Assembly (NCBI RefSeq): GCF_007827045.1
Contig: NZ_RPFW01000004.1
Coordinates: 744,001 to 808,000 of the forward strand
Length of the DNA stretch: 64,000 bases
DNA from: Trebonia kvetii
GTDB lineage: Bacteria > Actinomycetota > Actinomycetes > Streptosporangiales > Streptosporangiaceae
Direction of reading: 5' to 3'
The position numbers were made by a program, and so were the translations under genes. The number at the start of each line of letters is the position of its first letter. The stretch's first letter is position 1. Shown here piece after piece: positions 61,369-64,000 of the stretch. The notes under the pieces were generated by a model. It saw nothing but the letters and a program-made list of their open reading frames with translations. It did not search any database and was not told where the DNA came from.

Positions 61369-63212
61369 CTAGTCAACCGGGTGGTTTGCGAGCACCGTGC
61401 GCGCGAACGCACCGAACTCCGCGAGGGCGCGCCCGGTCTCCGGCAGGAAATCGAACAGCACGAAGGAGTGCACGCTGTCGGCGACCGGACGGAACGTGAC
61501 CGGGACGCCCGCGTCGCCCGCGCGGCCGGCCAGCGCCTCGGCCTGAGGAAACAGTGCCTCTGGCTCGGCCGCCTGGATGAGCAGCGGCGGCACGCCGGAC
61601 AGGTCGCCGCGCACCGGCGACACCAGCGGCTGACCGGGGTCCGCGTCGTGCAGGTAGCAGGCGGCGAGCTGCACAAGCACGATCGCGTTGAACCAGGGGT
61701 CAGTGTGCGCCGCCAGGCTCGGATGCTCGGGCGAGAGCGCCAGGTCGCAGAACGGCGAGACGACGTGGATGCCCGCGGGCATCCGGTCATGCGGGCCACC
61801 GTCGCGCAACGCCAGCGCGAGGCCGAGCGCGAGGCCGCCCCCCGCGCACTCGCCGCTGACGATGACGGGTGCCCGCGGGTACTCGCGGGCAACCGGAGCG
61901 TCCGACGCGGGAGCGGGGGGCGTCCGCAGCGCAGCCGTCCCGTCGCAGTCGACGCTGACGGCGGGAAGGCTAGCGTCGGCAAACAGAAGCTCGCGCCGCG
62001 CGAACTCGGCGTAACCCCGGCGCTCGCCGAGCCAGCCCGCCGCCCGGTGCTCGCCGGTAAGCGCGGTCCGCCACCGGTTAAAGGCCCGCCGCGCCTCTGG
62101 CCGGCGCATCGGGTTGGCGGGCACGGCCAGGCGCCGCGAGAACTCCGCGGCCGGCTGCTCCGCCGCCGCGACCGGATCGTGCGCGAGCAGCCATTCCTGC
62201 ATCGGCGGGCCCGCCGGGCTGAGCCGCTCGAGCCCGCGGTAGTAGCCGTTGCGCGCCTGGACCTGAACCGGATCGCTGGTCTGGCTGTTGCGCAGATTGA
62301 CCCGGGACGACTCGAGCATCCGGGTGGTGCGCGCCTTGCGCCGGAACACGTACTCCCGCAGGGCCTCGGGCTCGTGTCCCGGGCCGGCCCGCCGCAGGCA
62401 GGCCGCGAGCATGACGGCGTCCTCGAGCGCCATGCCGGCGCCCTGGCCCGCGCTTGGCGGCGCGGGATGCGCGGCGTCGCCGAGCAGGACAACCCGGTCG
62501 GAGCCCCAGTGGTCCAGCGGGTCGCGGAAGTAGATCGGCGTGATCAGCGCCCGGTCCATCAGGCCGAGCAGTTCGCGCAGCGCTGGGCAGGCGTCGGTCA
62601 GCGAGGCGTGCAGGTCGGCCAGGTCGCCCGATGCAGTCCACGACTCGAGGTGCACCTCGGCGGCGGGCACGAACGCGCTCAGGCTGTAGACGCTGTCCGG
62701 GTGCCGGTCGTGCCGCAGCGGATAGAGCAGCACGTGGCAGCGCGGCCCGAACCAGGCCATGATCTTCGCGTCGTAGCGTTGCGGCACCTGCTGCCGCGGT
62801 ATCAGGCCGCGCCACACCACGACGCCGGTGAACCGGGCCTCCCGCTCGCCCATGAGCTGCTTGCGCGTCGCGGAACGCAGGCCGTCCGCGCCGATGAGCA
62901 GGTCGCCGCGCAACTCCGCTCCGCCGGCCAGTTCCACCCGCACGTCGCGCGCGGTCTCCTCGAAGGCGACGAGGCGGCTGCCGGTGCGCACGCAGTCGGC
63001 CGGCAGCGACATCAGCAGGCTGGTCAGCAGGTCGGCGCGGTGCCCGCAGTAGTAGGGCTCGCCGTACTTCGCCGCCCGCGGCTCGAGTGACCCGGCGGTG
63101 ATGACCGCGTCGTCACCCAGGCCGCGCTGCTCGGAAACCTCGATGCGGGCCGCCGTCTGCCGCCAGTACGCGTCGGCGCCGAGGTGCCGCCGCCCGCGAT
63201 GATCACGCGCAC
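61369..63212 (-). pseudogene. Flavin monooxygenase fused to degenerate alpha/beta-hydrolase
   Basis: The N-terminal start VRVIIAGGG (GTG about 63212) is separated by a frame break and a gap from HLGADAYWRQ, so the GxGxxG hinge and about 50 residues are lost. The open frame then runs 61369-63012 (547 codons from ATG 63012) with LIGADGLRSATRKQL, VVLLGDAAHPAPPSAGQG (FAD site) and a C-terminal hydrolase-like half. There SGECAGGGLALGLALAL replaces the GDSAGG nucleophile with Cys, the HGGG oxyanion loop is absent, and VHSFVLFD keeps the His. Two genes thus appear joined in frame, both damaged. Confidence 0.6.
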
Positions 63213-63300
63213 GGTGATTCCCTCACCCAAGACAAGGGCCGTACGGAACGGGTTCGGCCTACCCGCCGCAAGCCACCCGCCCCCGCCGGCCGGCCGGAGG

Positions 63301-64000
63301 TCAGCGGTGCCACAGTCGCCGCGACGCGATGCGTGCGCCCTCGGCGAGCGCCGCGAACTTGGCCCAGCCCACCGTCGGGTCGACCTCCCGGGAGGCGGCC
63401 TGCGAGGCGAAGCCGCAGTCGTTGCCGATCAGCACGTTCTCCCGGCCGACGAGTTGCGCGTACTTCACGGTGAGCTCGGCGATCAGCTCGGGATGCTCCA
63501 CCCAGTTCGCGCCGTTGCTGAGCATGCCGGGGATGATCACCTTGCCCTCCGGCAGCGTGACCTCCTCGAACGCGTGGAAGTCGTGCAGGTGACGGGTGTT
63601 CATCACCTCGAAGGAGAACGCCTGGGCGTTGACCCGCAGCATCGGCCCGATGAAGTCACGCAGCCGCAGGTCGTGGGTGTGCGGCCCCTGGTTGATGCCG
63701 TAGCAGGTGTGGTAGCGGATCTTGTCGGCGGGGATGTCGCGCAGCGTGTAGTTGATCAGCTCGACCGTCTCCGCCACGCGCCGGTCGCGCTCGGCGGGCT
63801 CGGCGCCGGCGTGGCCCCACAGGCTGGACGCGGCCGGGTCGTCGAGTTGGATCAGGAAGCCGGCGTCGATGATCGCCCGGTATTCCTCGCGGGCCGCGTC
63901 GGCGAGCGCGGTGATGAACTCCTCGCGCGACGCGTAGTACTCGTTGTCGTGCTCGGCGAGCCCGGTCGGCAGCGCCGCGGACATGAAGGCCTCGGTGTAG
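63301..64000 (-). CDS. MetE-like (UROD/MetE superfamily) methyltransferase, C-terminal part
   Basis: At least 233 codons; the 5' end is outside the window. Sequence and layout match the C-terminal domain of cobalamin-independent methionine synthase-like proteins: IDAGFLIQLDDPAAS, KIRYHTCYGINQGPH (zinc His-x-Cys), FEVMNTRHLHDFHAF, PGMLSNGANWVEHPE, LIGNDCGFASQA (zinc Cys). Short members of this family without the N-terminal domain occur in catabolic loci; which type this is cannot be told from the piece present. Confidence 0.85.
   Translation of the reverse strand, partial: YTEAFMSAALPTGLAEHDNEYYASREEFITALADAAREEYRAIIDAGFLIQLDDPAASSLWGHAGAEPAERDRRVAETVELINYTLRDIPADKIRYHTCYGINQGPHTHDLRLRDFIGPMLRVNAQAFSFEVMNTRHLHDFHAFEEVTLPEGKVIIPGMLSNGANWVEHPELIAELTVKYAQLVGRENVLIGNDCGFASQAASREVDPTVGWAKFAALAEGARIASRRLWHR

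Noticed and set aside
61381..63090. 569-codon + strand frame opposite the monooxygenase-hydrolase relic
   Set aside because: No motif; the minus-strand frame has FAD and hydrolase signatures.

Overview
The window is very GC-rich DNA (codon third positions are almost all G or C) from an actinobacterium. Supporting signs are three F420/LLM-type flavin oxidoreductases, DUF4193, DUF3093 and DUF3710 proteins, two TrkA-type proteins side by side, a Streptomyces-like AcnA, an ECF41 sigma factor and many GTG/TTG starts. The gene order at the left end (ferrochelatase, inositol monophosphatase family, DUF4193, DUF4235, DUF3093, DUF3710, TrkA pair, RlmD/TrmA-like methyltransferase, AcnA) resembles the housekeeping segment around hemH and acnA in Streptomyces. 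The species cannot be named; Streptosporangiales or a relative is a guess. No rRNA, tRNA, CRISPR array, insertion sequence or integrase was recognised.

Layout. 1-9 kb is core genome: haem, phosphatase, conserved actinobacterial small proteins, an AI-2E-type exporter, potassium-uptake regulation and RNA methylation. 9-16 kb holds two LLM flavin oxidoreductases, a 6PGDH-like NAD-binding protein and a 1385-residue, very low-complexity Gly/Pro/Gln/Tyr/Phe-rich protein (10143-14300). 16-22.4 kb has acnA behind a duplicated operator-like site, a cluster of three look-alike hairpins, an acidic conserved protein and a phospholipase C/acid phosphatase family enzyme. 22.4-31.4 kb is a mixed block: a decayed sensor-kinase fragment, a membrane-anchored beta-propeller protein bracketed by a repeated promoter-like element, GNAT, MBL hydrolase, DUF1348 plus TetR, a large secreted BNR/IPT protein, SRPBCC, DedA-like, and a frameshifted secreted protein.

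31.4-59.1 kb looks like an accessory catabolic region. It opens with gene fossils (SDR start joined to a fumarylacetoacetase end; a MerR stub; an echo of an LLM gene). It then carries an SDR/cupin operon, a secreted lipase with a PucR-type regulator, and a leftward operon (VOC protein, acyl-CoA ligase, TetR, acyl-CoA dehydrogenase, APH-like phosphotransferase, DUF6285). Next come a carboxymuconolactone decarboxylase with its ECF41 sigma factor and a leftward ring-hydroxylating dioxygenase operon (alpha and beta subunits, a 77-aa protein, cis-diol dehydrogenase). Divergent from that is a rightward acyl-CoA ligase/LLM/SnoaL operon. A second TetR gene then separates these from a dipeptide-type ABC importer operon ending in an amidase. 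Read together, amide or peptide-like compounds could be imported and cleaved, aromatic rings dihydroxylated and re-aromatised, and acids activated to CoA thioesters and beta-oxidised; this pathway is inference.

59.1-64 kb holds a chromate transporter, a MOSC protein, a damaged flavin monooxygenase joined in frame to a degenerate alpha/beta-hydrolase, and the C-terminal part of a MetE-like methyltransferase running off the right edge.
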